Shown: in pieces, positions 8,573 to 16,190 of the stretch | Numbering within the stretch: position 1 is the first letter of the stretch | Layout: every line of letters starts with the position of its first letter | Assembly (NCBI GenBank): GCA_029257685.1 | Contig: JARIAV010000270.1 | Coordinates: forward strand, 1 to 33,247 | DNA: 33,247 nucleotides | Direction: 5' to 3' | Source: Butyricicoccus sp. | GTDB taxonomy: Bacteria > Bacillota > Clostridia > Oscillospirales > Butyricicoccaceae | The notes under the pieces: generated by a model | Told to the model about the DNA's origin: nothing | What the model saw: the letters and a program-made list of their open reading frames with translations, nothing else | Database searches by the model: none | Made by a program: the position numbers and the translations under genes

Positions 8573-9340
8573 GATATGCTTGCGGATGTGTGCGAGTGCG
8601 CCCTTTTCCAGACGGGAGACCTGTGCCTGTGAAATGTGAATGGCAGAAGCGACTTCCATTTGGGTGCGTCCCTCAAAAAAACGCATGTGTACGATGCGCT
8701 TCTCGCGCTCGGACAGGGTGCTGATCGCTTCCTTGAGTGCGATCTGGGTCAGCCAGTGCTCGTCCGTATTTTTGGGATCGCCCACCTGATCCATCACGCA
8801 TAGGGCATCGCCTTCCTCGCCCCACACAGGTTCATAGAGGGAGATGGGATCGGAAATGGCATCCAGTGCAAAGACGACATCTTCTTTTTTCATCTCCAGT
8901 GCCTTGGCAAGCTCGGTGATGGTGGGCTCACGCTGATGCTCTCTCAGAAAGGCTTCCTTGGCTTGCAATGCGCGATAAGCGGTATCACGCATGGAGCGGG
9001 AGACCCGAATGGCACTGTTATCGCGCAGATAGCGGCGGATCTCGCCGATGATCATGGGAACTGCATAGGTAGAAAAACGCACATTGAGGTCGCAGTTGAA
9101 GTTGTCGATGGATTTCATCAGTCCGATACAGCCGACCTGAAACAGATCATCGACAGATTCCCCGCGTCCGTTGAAGCGCTGGATGACGGAAAGCACCAGC
9201 TTCAAATTGCCGCGGATCAGCTTTTCCCGCGCGTTTTCATCGCCATTATGTGATTTGCGGAGCAGCTCAGTCATTTCAGCCGCAGGAATCACGGTCAAAG
9301 AAGCGGTATTCACACCACAGATCTCGACTTTGCTTTGCAT
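8570..9340 (-). CDS. sigG: Sporulation sigma factor SigG
   Basis: This is a 256-residue late forespore sigma factor. It directs RNA polymerase to forespore genes after engulfment. The opening MQSKVEICGVNTASL is the SigG signature. Region 2 is strongly conserved (NLKLVLSVIQRFNGRGESVDDLFQVGCIGLMKSIDNF...VRFSTYAVPMIIGEIRRYLRDN), region 3 is intermediate, and the region 4 helix-turn-helix ends the protein (MRFFEGRTQMEVASAIHISQAQVSRLEKGAL). The start is at 9340 with GGAGGG at 9348-9353 (minus strand). An upstream in-frame ATG at 9442 would run through the promoter and has no ribosome site. It stands alone here, without sigE/spoIIGA, and has a sigma-F-like promoter. Its presence shows that the organism can form endospores or descends from one that could. 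Confidence 0.95.
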   Translation of the reverse strand: MQSKVEICGVNTASLTVIPAAEMTELLRKSHNGDENAREKLIRGNLKLVLSVIQRFNGRGESVDDLFQVGCIGLMKSIDNFNCDLNVRFSTYAVPMIIGEIRRYLRDNSAIRVSRSMRDTAYRALQAKEAFLREHQREPTITELAKALEMKKEDVVFALDAISDPISLYEPVWGEEGDALCVMDQVGDPKNTDEHWLTQIALKEAISTLSEREKRIVHMRFFEGRTQMEVASAIHISQAQVSRLEKGALAHIRKHI

Positions 9341-9372
9341 GACGTATCCCTCCTGCCTTGTCTTGCTAAAGC

Positions 9373-9403
9373 AAGTTTGCCCACAAATGCAGGGAGGATA
9401 TAC
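9373..9403 (-). promoter_or_regulatory. Sigma-F-type promoter of sigG
   Basis: On the minus strand GTATA (9399-9403) is followed by exactly 16 bases and then GGGCAAACTT (9373-9382). This fits the published forespore sigma-F consensus (about GYWTA, 16 bp, GGNNANAHT). SigG genes are known to be switched on by sigma-F. The palindrome CTTGCTTTAGCAAG lies directly downstream (9363-9376). Confidence 0.65.
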
Positions 9404-9482
9404 CTCGGATATATTTTGCATTTCGACCGTTTTTGTGAGCATTTGACAGAACAGATGTGCTAAGAGGACGATATTGTCATAG

Positions 9483-10655
9483 TTATTTGGGCAGATGGTT
9501 GATCGGTGTGCGCGTCAGTGAGATCTCGCCGACAGGGATATCGTATGTACGCAGATGCTCTGCGATCCGTGTGGTCGCGTGTGCGGAGGTCTGGTAATGC
9601 CCCATACGAATGACGGTCGGTTCTGTGGTCTGCCCAATGGCGGCGAGGACCGTCTGTGCGGTGGTCTCAGCGTTGTAAGAATGATCGCGGCTGTCAAGGG
9701 TCGTATCCCAGATGCGGTAGCCTGCCTGCATGAGTCCTTCTCTCTGTACATTGCTCAGATGCTCGCTGCCGTTTGAGATGCTGAGCAGGCGGCTGACCGT
9801 GCCTGTCGCGCGGAACAGGGTATCGTTCGCGGTACGCAGCTTGCCGCTCATATCCTGCGCAGAGGACAGGACGGTGAAGCCGATCGTGTGTCCGCGTCCA
9901 AGGATCTGCCGCAACAGATCTTCATCGAGCCGTGTCCCATCAGCAGGAACAAAAAAGATCGCATGGTGATGTGCGCCCTCCAGTGCGTCCAGAATGGCAG
10001 GCGTGTCTGCGTCCGGTGCGCCGAAATAGCTCAGATAGACAACACTGGGTTTTTGCAGCGGAGCCATCGGCGCATTGGGGTTGCTGCCAGCAGGCAGGGG
10101 AGCGCCGCTTTGTGGGAGCGGTGCCGGAGTGGCAGGCGGGTTGCTGTAGGCATCGAGCATACTGCGAATGGTGGACGCAGAGGAGGAGGCAAAAGCGGAA
10201 TCTGACAGGGATGCGGAAGCATTGCAGATGCGCAGGATGGGCGCCGCTGCGGAAATGTTGGAGTAGGTCATGCCGAATTTGCCGCAGACCAGCTTGACGG
10301 GGACATAGATCGTGCCGTTGATCCAATAGGCAGGCGTTCCATAGCTGTTCATGTTCTGGTCATACACCGTGCCATGGCTCAGATCGAACCGCAGTACGGT
10401 GGAGCCGCTGGACATCGAGAGCGTTTCGTCTGCGCTGTTATAGGAGCCGGAGATACCAAGCGTGCCGGAAAACACGGAATAGGGGACGTATTGCGTACCG
10501 CCGCGCCGCTCAGGCATCGTAGCAGCCGAGAGGGGCAGAAAGGAATCGTTGACAGCGGTGAGGGTCACAGATGGTGCGGCTGTGCTTGTGGTCATACCGA
10601 GGAGCAGGAACGTGCAAAGGATCAGGGCAAGCACAGGCCTGCGGAGCTTCTTCAT
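9483..10655 (-). CDS. Exported stalk-domain protein with degenerate NodB/polysaccharide-deacetylase-like domain
   Basis: This is a 390-residue exported protein. It has an N-terminal signal peptide (residues 1-27, KKLRRP then a hydrophobic core, cut near TAA). Residues about 28-145 look like a copper-amine-oxidase-N (stalk) domain, with paired short strands and the typical INGTIYVPVKLVCGKFGM. A Pro/Ala-rich linker spans about 170-202. Residues about 205-390 follow a polysaccharide-deacetylase (NodB) layout (VVYLSYFGAPDADTPAILDAL, then HAIFFVPADGT, then GRGHTIGFTV). The metal/catalytic residues of the family are missing: the usual FDDGP is SYFGAP, and the HxxxH motif is not formed. It is therefore probably a wall-binding or structural protein rather than an enzyme. 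The start at 10655 has AGGAGG upstream on the minus strand. Confidence 0.7.
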   Translation of the reverse strand: MKKLRRPVLALILCTFLLLGMTTSTAAPSVTLTAVNDSFLPLSAATMPERRGGTQYVPYSVFSGTLGISGSYNSADETLSMSSGSTVLRFDLSHGTVYDQNMNSYGTPAYWINGTIYVPVKLVCGKFGMTYSNISAAAPILRICNASASLSDSAFASSSASTIRSMLDAYSNPPATPAPLPQSGAPLPAGSNPNAPMAPLQKPSVVYLSYFGAPDADTPAILDALEGAHHHAIFFVPADGTRLDEDLLRQILGRGHTIGFTVLSSAQDMSGKLRTANDTLFRATGTVSRLLSISNGSEHLSNVQREGLMQAGYRIWDTTLDSRDHSYNAETTAQTVLAAIGQTTEPTVIRMGHYQTSAHATTRIAEHLRTYDIPVGEISLTRTPINHLPK

Positions 10656-10706
10656 AGGGAACAGCCTCCTTTTGGAATGGCAGAGGATCGAAATGATATT
10701 GATTTT

Positions 10707-10715
10707 ATTATAGCA
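10707..10715 (-). promoter_or_regulatory. Extended -10 promoter for the deacetylase-like gene
   Basis: On the minus strand TGCTATAAT (10707-10715) is an extended -10 element. No convincing -35 hexamer lies 17 bases further up. The rest of the gap to the ilvE promoter (about 10716-10885) shows nothing else I can name. Confidence 0.5.
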
Positions 10716-10885
10716 TAGAAGCCTTGGGATTCGTACAGGAAAAGCATAAAATCATACGAAACATGCGCTGGAAAAGCCTGCCGGAATGGGGGAGCATTGC
10801 AGGGAAGAACAGGCGGTGGACGATCTGTTTGCGAGGCTGTTTTGAAAAAATCTCTACAAAAGAATGAAACAGACAGGGAAAACAC

Positions 10886-10914
10886 TTGAAAATATGGAAA
10901 GAAAGGGATAAAAT
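10886..10914 (+). promoter_or_regulatory. Promoter for ilvE
   Basis: TTGAAA (10886-10891), a 17-bp spacer, then TAAAAT (10909-10914). This falls within a possible upstream extension of the ilvE frame and so supports the shorter start at 10961. Confidence 0.75.
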
Positions 10915-10960
10915 AAAGAAAACACTTTCGCACAGTTTAACAGAAAAGAGTGAAAATCCT

Positions 10961-12025
10961 ATGCTCAATATCCAGTATGAACACACCACCCATCCCAAAC
11001 AAAAACCAGATGAAGCCGCACTGGGATTTGGAAAATACTACACAGACCACATGTTCCTGATGGAACATACCGAAGGACAGGGTTGGCATGATGCACGGAT
11101 CGTGCCCTATCAGCCGATCGCACTCGATCCGGCTGCGATGGTGCTCCACTATGCGATGGAGTCTTTCGAGGGCATGAAGGCGTACCGTCTGCCCGATGGC
11201 TCCATCCAGCTGTTCCGACCGGAGAAAAACGCGGAGCGGATGCAGAATACCAACCGCCGGATGTGTCTGCCGGAATTGCCGACCGAGGACTTTGTACAGG
11301 CAGTCAAGGCCCTCGTACAGACCGATGCGGATTGGGTGCCTCACGCACAGGGAACCAGCCTGTATATCCGTCCTTTTGTCATTGCGACCGAACCGCACTT
11401 GGGTGTGCGTATGGCGGCAACGCACAAATTCATCATCATTTGTTCGCCGGTCGGGGCGTACTATTCAACGGGGATCGATCCGGTGAAGATCTTCGTGGAA
11501 GATGAATATACCCGCGCCTGCCCAGGCGGTACAGGCTTTACCAAGTGCGGCGGAAACTATGCGGCTTCCCTGATCTCGCAGGTCAAGGCACATGAACTCG
11601 GATATGAGCAGACCCTGTGGCTCGATGGCGTATCCCATCGCTATGTAGAAGAAGTCGGTTCCATGAACTGCTTTTTCAAGATCGATGGAACCATTTATAC
11701 CGCGCCCTGCGCAGGCACCGTTTTGCCCGGCGTAACGCGTATGTCCTGCATCGAGCTGCTCAAAAAGTGGGGATTTTCCGTCTGTGAGCAACCGCTCGCC
11801 ATTGCGGACGTAATGAAAGCCTCGCGTGAGGGCAAGCTCGAAGAAGTCTTTGGAACCGGAACGGCAGCAGTCATCTCCCCTGTAGGTGAGCTGCGTTACG
11901 AAAATGAGGTCGCGCAGATCAATTCCGGCAAGATCGGTGCAGTGACACAGCGGCTCTATGACACCATTACAGGGATCCAGTGGGGACGGATCCCCGATGA
12001 TATGGGGTGGACGACCCCCGTTTGA
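10961..12025 (+). CDS. ilvE: Branched-chain amino acid aminotransferase (class IV PLP fold)
   Basis: This is a 354-residue enzyme that transfers amino groups between glutamate and the 2-keto acids of leucine, isoleucine and valine, using pyridoxal phosphate. The PLP lysine is most likely Lys195 in FTKCGGNYAASL, which matches the K-x-GGNY motif of type II BCATs. Other family marks are ALDPAAMVLHYAMESFEGMKAYR near 54-76 and GTGTAAVISPVG near the end. The length is typical. The ATG at 10961 has only a weak AAGAG upstream, but the promoter lies between it and any earlier start. No ilv/leu neighbours are present; the gene has its own promoter and terminator. No T-box is seen in the short leader. 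Confidence 0.93.
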   Translation: MLNIQYEHTTHPKQKPDEAALGFGKYYTDHMFLMEHTEGQGWHDARIVPYQPIALDPAAMVLHYAMESFEGMKAYRLPDGSIQLFRPEKNAERMQNTNRRMCLPELPTEDFVQAVKALVQTDADWVPHAQGTSLYIRPFVIATEPHLGVRMAATHKFIIICSPVGAYYSTGIDPVKIFVEDEYTRACPGGTGFTKCGGNYAASLISQVKAHELGYEQTLWLDGVSHRYVEEVGSMNCFFKIDGTIYTAPCAGTVLPGVTRMSCIELLKKWGFSVCEQPLAIADVMKASREGKLEEVFGTGTAAVISPVGELRYENEVAQINSGKIGAVTQRLYDTITGIQWGRIPDDMGWTTPV

Positions 12026-12033
12026 TCGACATA

Positions 12034-12082
12034 AAAACAGCCATGGTCCAACTTACGGCAATTGGATCATGGCTGTTTTTTT
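12034..12082. terminator. Terminator between ilvE and the convergent lacI-type gene
   Basis: AAAACAGCCATGGTCCAA (12034-12051) pairs with TTGGATCATGGCTGTTTT (12062-12079) and a T-run follows. It can serve both convergent genes. Confidence 0.88.
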
Positions 12083-12098
12083 CATCATTTTCGATGAT

Positions 12099-13103
12099 TT
12101 AGAGTGCGGTAGAATCGCGCCAGATGACATCACAGGGGAGTGTGACAGTCGGCGGATTTTCGATGCGCTCCCGAATGTGATCGATGAGCAGAGCCGCCGC
12201 AGTAGAGCCTTCCTGAAAGGCTGGCTGCACGATGGTCGAGACGGTCGGCATGGAGAGCGATGCCCAGTCCTCGTTGTCAAACCCTAAGATGCCGAGCTGC
12301 GTTGGGATCTCCGGATACAGCGGCTTGAGGGCAGTGAAAACCGCAGGCAGGAGCCAGCAGTTCGGGACAAAGACCAGTGTGCGGCCGCTGGTATAACGCT
12401 CCCGCACTGTCTGGAGGATCTCCTCGGCGGAGGTGTTTGCGTCGATGATCTGAACATAACAGGGCACATCCTTCTCTTTCAGGGCATCCAGACAGCCTTG
12501 ATAACGATCCTGACGGGAGACCAGCACGTTGGGGATCGCAGAAAACAGGATGACCTGTTCGTATCCGCGATCGATACAGGAGGTGATGGCATCGAAAGTG
12601 ACCTTATAGTTGTTGGTGACGACCCAAAGCGGCAGACCGACAGGGTTACTGTCGATGCAGACGACTGGGATACCGGCGCGGTTCAGCTTTTCGATGGACT
12701 CGCGCGGATTGCCACAGGGCTGGAGGATCAGGCCGTCTACGCCCATATCGATCATGCGGTCGATGTGGTTGAGCTCGGCTTCCGGCTCATAATCGCTGGT
12801 CCCGATCAGCACCTGATACTTTCCGGCACGGCATACCTGCGCGATGCCCTTTACAAGATGATTGGAGAAGGGATGGGTGATATCGCCGATGAGGACGCCG
12901 AGCAGACAGGAATGCTTGGCGGTCATGAGACGAGCCGTTGCACTGGGGCGGTAGTCGTATTTTTTTACGACCTTTGCGATACGGTTCCATGTGTTTGCAG
13001 ACATTTTTTCCCGCTTTCCATTCAGAAAAAAAGAAACTGTCGTCTTGGATACCTGTGCTTCGGCGGCGATTTCCTGTATGGTCATTTTATTTTTCAATGA
13101 CAT
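12099..13103 (-). CDS. LacI-family transcriptional regulator of the GAG locus
   Basis: This is a 334-residue repressor-type protein. The N-terminal helix-turn-helix is clear (MTIQEIAAEAQVSKTTVSFFLNGKREKMS, then the hinge YRPSATARLMTAK near 52-64). The periplasmic-binding-like effector domain follows (LLGVLIGDITHPFSNHLVKGI; GVDGLILQPCGNP; LGILGFDNEDWASLSMPTVSTIVQP). It is probably the local repressor, functionally like RegR of streptococcal GAG loci. It is divergent from the FAH-family gene, and LacI-type palindromes of one sequence class sit at that promoter and at both promoters of the ugl/aldolase region. The effector may be a GAG-derived unsaturated uronate or 2-keto-3-deoxygluconate (inference). 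The start at 13103 has AAGGAG on the minus strand. Confidence 0.88.
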   Translation of the reverse strand: MSLKNKMTIQEIAAEAQVSKTTVSFFLNGKREKMSANTWNRIAKVVKKYDYRPSATARLMTAKHSCLLGVLIGDITHPFSNHLVKGIAQVCRAGKYQVLIGTSDYEPEAELNHIDRMIDMGVDGLILQPCGNPRESIEKLNRAGIPVVCIDSNPVGLPLWVVTNNYKVTFDAITSCIDRGYEQVILFSAIPNVLVSRQDRYQGCLDALKEKDVPCYVQIIDANTSAEEILQTVRERYTSGRTLVFVPNCWLLPAVFTALKPLYPEIPTQLGILGFDNEDWASLSMPTVSTIVQPAFQEGSTAAALLIDHIRERIENPPTVTLPCDVIWRDSTAL

Positions 13104-13179
13104 AGAAATTCTCCTTTTTGCATGGATAGGTTAAGTCTATCATATTGGGTTGGAAAATGCAATTATAATATAAAATTGG

Positions 13180-13207
13180 TTGACAAGCAGAAAAAAATTG
13201 GTATGAT
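13180..13207 (+). promoter_or_regulatory. Promoter of the FAH-family gene
   Basis: TTGACA (13180-13185), a 16-bp spacer and TATGAT (13202-13207). The LacI-type operator lies immediately downstream, over the expected start point. Confidence 0.8.
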
Positions 13208-13216
13208 AAGAATATA

Positions 13217-13230
13217 TAAACCGTTTTACT
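13217..13230. promoter_or_regulatory. LacI-type operator O4 (FAH gene)
   Basis: TAAACCGTTTTACT matches the three operators at 19615, 19780 and 19810 (consensus GTAAACCGRTTTAC). It covers the expected transcription start, a classic repressor position. Confidence 0.7.
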
Positions 13231-13251
13231 TAAAATGAGGAGGTTATTCCA

Positions 13252-14130
13252 ATGAGACTGTACACATATCGCGAGCAACCGGATGGAAAGGATCAGATCG
13301 GTGTCGGGTTCACAGAAGGGGAACTGTATCCGCTCAGTGCATTTGGCCTGTCCTTTGCAGATATGAATGCACTCATCTGCACCATCACGCCTGAGCAGAT
13401 GGAGCTGCTGCGCAAGGAGCCGCAGGGCGTCGCGCCGCTTTCCTGTAAGGAGCTGGTCAGCCGTGCCCCCATCCCGTATCCGTTGCAGGATGTGCTTTGT
13501 CTTGGCATCAACTATGACGCGCATCATAAGGAAGCAGGACGCTTCGACAAGGAAGCATTCGGTGATCGTCCCAAGGCGATCTATTTTTCCAAGCGCGTTT
13601 CGGAAGCGAATGTGGACGGTGGCAAGATTCCCTTGTATGCCGGTCTGGTGGACAGTCTGGACTACGAGGTCGAGCTGGGTGTGATCCTTGGAAAAGATGC
13701 GTATCAGGTATCCGCAGAGGACGCCAAGGACTATATTTTTGGTTATACCATCATCAACGATGTATCGGCACGCAATTTGCAGACCGGACATAAGCAGTGG
13801 TATTTTGGAAAGTCTCTGGATGGATATACACCGATGGGGCCCTGTATCGTGACTGCGGATGAGATCAGTTATCCGCCTGCGCTTGCCATTCGCTGTTCGG
13901 TCAATGGACAGCTGCGGCAGGACAGCGTGACCAGTGCGCTCATTACCGATATCGGAGAGATCATCGCAGAGCTGTCACAGGGCATGACCCTCAAGGCGGG
14001 TACGATCATCGCGACCGGCACACCAGCCGGTGTCGGCATGGGGATGCAGCCGCCGTGCTTCCTGAAGCATGGGGACGTCGTGACCTGTGAGATCGAGACG
14101 ATCGGTACGCTGACGAATATCGTAGACTAA
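13252..14130 (+). CDS. Fumarylacetoacetate hydrolase (FAH) family protein
   Basis: This is a 292-residue member of the FAH superfamily (2-keto acid hydrolases, hydratases, decarboxylases acting with Mg/Mn). The metal ligands are visible: Glu139 and Glu141 in DYEVELG, and Asp170 in INDVSARNLQ. Other family marks are LGINYDAHHKEAG near 84-96, GKSLDGYTPMGP near 186-197 and the late ATGTPAGVGMGM. The length fits the group annotated as 2-keto-4-pentenoate hydratase-like. The exact substrate cannot be told from sequence. It shares an operator with the GAG genes, so it may act on a 2-keto acid derived from unsaturated uronates (inference). The start is ATG at 13252 with GAGGAGG upstream, and a strong terminator follows. 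Confidence 0.85.
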   Translation: MRLYTYREQPDGKDQIGVGFTEGELYPLSAFGLSFADMNALICTITPEQMELLRKEPQGVAPLSCKELVSRAPIPYPLQDVLCLGINYDAHHKEAGRFDKEAFGDRPKAIYFSKRVSEANVDGGKIPLYAGLVDSLDYEVELGVILGKDAYQVSAEDAKDYIFGYTIINDVSARNLQTGHKQWYFGKSLDGYTPMGPCIVTADEISYPPALAIRCSVNGQLRQDSVTSALITDIGEIIAELSQGMTLKAGTIIATGTPAGVGMGMQPPCFLKHGDVVTCEIETIGTLTNIVD

Positions 14131-14142
14131 AAGCTTCGAATG

Positions 14143-14176
14143 GATCCCACAGGCAGTTTGCCTGTGGGATCTTTTT
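14143..14176 (+). terminator. Terminator after the FAH-family gene
   Basis: GATCCCACAGGCA (14143-14155) pairs perfectly with TGCCTGTGGGATC (14159-14171), followed by TTTTT. It also lies just beyond the end of the convergent lyase gene. Confidence 0.92.
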
Positions 14177-14180
14177 GTGC

Positions 14181-16130
14181 TCAGGCCTTGAGTACGATCA
14201 GTTGTTTTTTTCCATCCTTTTGATGCACGGCAACACATTTGGCATGATAGGGCATGCCCTCACAGGACAGCACTTTCTTGCCCTTGTAGATCTCCTTGTG
14301 ACAGACAGCGACCGTGTAGCTTTCGTTTTCTGACAGCACAAACCGCCGCGCTTCTGCAAATTCCGGCGACATGGGAGTATCCAGATTCTGATACACGGGA
14401 ACCGATTCGACATGGATATCAGCGGCACAAAGGATCGTGATCTGTGTCATGGTATCCGTGAAGGTGCGCTTGGTGTGCAGGACAGGATGGGTAAGCAGTT
14501 CGTTATAGCGCAGGGAGCAGGGCTCTGCTGTGCGCTCTGCCATGCCCTCTGGCGGCAGGATCATAAGCTCTGTGCCTGCGATGCGGAACTGGCTGCCCTC
14601 TGCTTCCAGCGTCAGGCTGGGATCGAAATGGAAGCGTGTGTGCGCCTCGTGCGTACCATCTGCCTTGACGTCATCAACGATCATCCAGATAGAGGGTGCG
14701 ACAAAGATGACCTTGCGCGTCCAGATCTGCAAGGGATCATGGCCGATCATGGCACCCTCCAGATAATGTACATTGTCCGCATGACGCACATAGTTTTTGG
14801 TGGGGATCCCAAAATCTGCATAGCCCCAGCTGTCTGAGGGGACACAGTAGGGCTTGTCGTCCAGAATGATGCCGTTGTGCGCCTGCATTCCCTTGAGCGC
14901 AACACGCAGGGGGTGATCCTCGCGGTAGGTATAGCGGCCTGCATCGATGAGCACTTCCTGTCCCTTATGATACAAAGATACATGCAGGTTATCGCTGTGA
15001 CCGTGTCCGCTGCCCAGAGAACCGTTGGTAAACATCAGGAAGCTGGCGTGGCGGCTCCAGTCGCTGCGCATGACATACATTCCACTGTCCGTGCCGTCAT
15101 AGCAGAGTGCCTCCGGGAGCTTGGCAGGCATGGCGTTATACTGTACGGCACAAGCAGCGCCGAACGTGTACAGGCTTTCTGCATCGCAGACAGGTGTACC
15201 GCCAAAGCGGAAGTGTACATCGTGGAACAGGAGGGCGGCGCGGGTGAATACATCACGGGCACAGACGCGGTCACTGTCGCCAAAGCTCTCGATACCGCCA
15301 GCGGGGGTCAGCTGATAGAAGAGTGCTGTTGCAAGGCGGTAGACCGGATCATAGATCGTGCTGGTGTCGCCCAGCAGTCCCATATAGTACAGTGCTTTCA
15401 TGCCATAGTTGAGTACCTCGATGTGATACATGGTGGACTGCTCCCAGTGCATCCCGTCCGGATAGACCTGAATGGAGAATTGCAGCTCCATTTCCGCCTT
15501 GGCCCAGCGGTACAGGGCATTGTCCTTGTAATCCTCGCACAGATAGGGCAGGACGGAAACGATGGCACACGTCTGGATGCTGCCCCAGTTGCTCGTCTTG
15601 TACTTGGGAAGATAGGATTCCTTTAGATAGGACAGCTGCGCGAGCATACTGTCTGTGATCTGGGTCAGCTCGGCAGCAGAAAGGCAGCCAAGCTGCTGAA
15701 GATAGGGCAGGGCTTCAAACCAGTTCATGACACGGATGCCGGTATCCAGCGTGCGTGTGGAGGGCTCGGCGTGGATCTCCGGATGGGCGGCGATCCAGTC
15801 CAGCAGATAGGCTTTGGCTTTCTCTGCGTATTTGTTCTCGCCGGAAAGCAGGGTAGCAAGAACGAGATAGTCCTGATAGTCCATGCGGTTGAGCATGAAG
15901 CACCATTCCTCATCATCGTTGCGCTGTGCGTTCCAGTCCATCGTATCGAAATGATACGGGGTCAGGCAGCGTTCCATGTCCCAAGGCTTATCGAAGACGA
16001 AGGTCTGATCCAGCAGTTCTTCTGCACGGGTCAAGATAAGCTCCCGTTCTGCGGCTGCTATATTCTGTGCAGTTTCATGGAGCTGTTTTTTATCTGCAAG
16101 GAATTGCAGAGAGGTTTTCAAAAAGTTCAT
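14181..16130 (-). CDS. Heparinase II/III-like polysaccharide lyase, cytoplasmic
   Basis: This ~650-residue protein has the heparinase II/III layout: an alpha/alpha toroid N-terminal half and a beta-sandwich C-terminal half. Likely active-site elements (numbered from the ATG at 16133) are Asn182 in TSNWGS, Tyr236-His237 in EQSTMYHIEV, His377/His379 in GSGHGHSDNLHVSLYHKG, Tyr401/Tyr403 in DAGRYTYRE, and AHNGIILDD near 418-426. No signal peptide is present; the N-terminus is MNFLKTSLQFLADKKQLHE. It should therefore work in the cytosol on short imported uronate-containing oligosaccharides, as proposed for HepC-type proteins (PL12-like) in streptococcal GAG loci. ATG at 16130 is seven bases from AGGAGG; an ATG at 16133 is four bases away. 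It is the last gene of the ugl-PTS operon, behind an internal terminator. The exact PL family and substrate are uncertain. Confidence 0.85.
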   Translation of the reverse strand: MNFLKTSLQFLADKKQLHETAQNIAAAERELILTRAEELLDQTFVFDKPWDMERCLTPYHFDTMDWNAQRNDDEEWCFMLNRMDYQDYLVLATLLSGENKYAEKAKAYLLDWIAAHPEIHAEPSTRTLDTGIRVMNWFEALPYLQQLGCLSAAELTQITDSMLAQLSYLKESYLPKYKTSNWGSIQTCAIVSVLPYLCEDYKDNALYRWAKAEMELQFSIQVYPDGMHWEQSTMYHIEVLNYGMKALYYMGLLGDTSTIYDPVYRLATALFYQLTPAGGIESFGDSDRVCARDVFTRAALLFHDVHFRFGGTPVCDAESLYTFGAACAVQYNAMPAKLPEALCYDGTDSGMYVMRSDWSRHASFLMFTNGSLGSGHGHSDNLHVSLYHKGQEVLIDAGRYTYREDHPLRVALKGMQAHNGIILDDKPYCVPSDSWGYADFGIPTKNYVRHADNVHYLEGAMIGHDPLQIWTRKVIFVAPSIWMIVDDVKADGTHEAHTRFHFDPSLTLEAEGSQFRIAGTELMILPPEGMAERTAEPCSLRYNELLTHPVLHTKRTFTDTMTQITILCAADIHVESVPVYQNLDTPMSPEFAEARRFVLSENESYTVAVCHKEIYKGKKVLSCEGMPYHAKCVAVHQKDGKKQLIVLKA

Positions 16131-16152
16131 CATGGATCCTCCTAGATCGAAT

Positions 16153-16179
16153 AAAAAAAGAGCTGCCGTGCGGCAGCTC
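16153..16179 (-). terminator. Intra-operon terminator between PTS EIID and the lyase
   Basis: On the minus strand GAGCTGCCG pairs with CGGCAGCTC (16160-16168 with 16171-16179), followed by seven Ts (16153-16159). It lies 11 bases after the EIID stop and about 20 bases before the lyase start. It should reduce lyase expression relative to the upstream PTS genes. Confidence 0.88.
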
Positions 16180-16190
16180 CCTTTTGATGA

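Noticed and set aside
9341-9442. Longer N-terminus for SigG (34 extra residues)
   Set aside because: It would include the promoter and ribosome site; MQSKVEICGVNT is the standard SigG start.
12105-13100. Plus-strand frames opposite the LacI gene
   Set aside because: Shadows of the regulator, which has a complete helix-turn-helix and effector domain.
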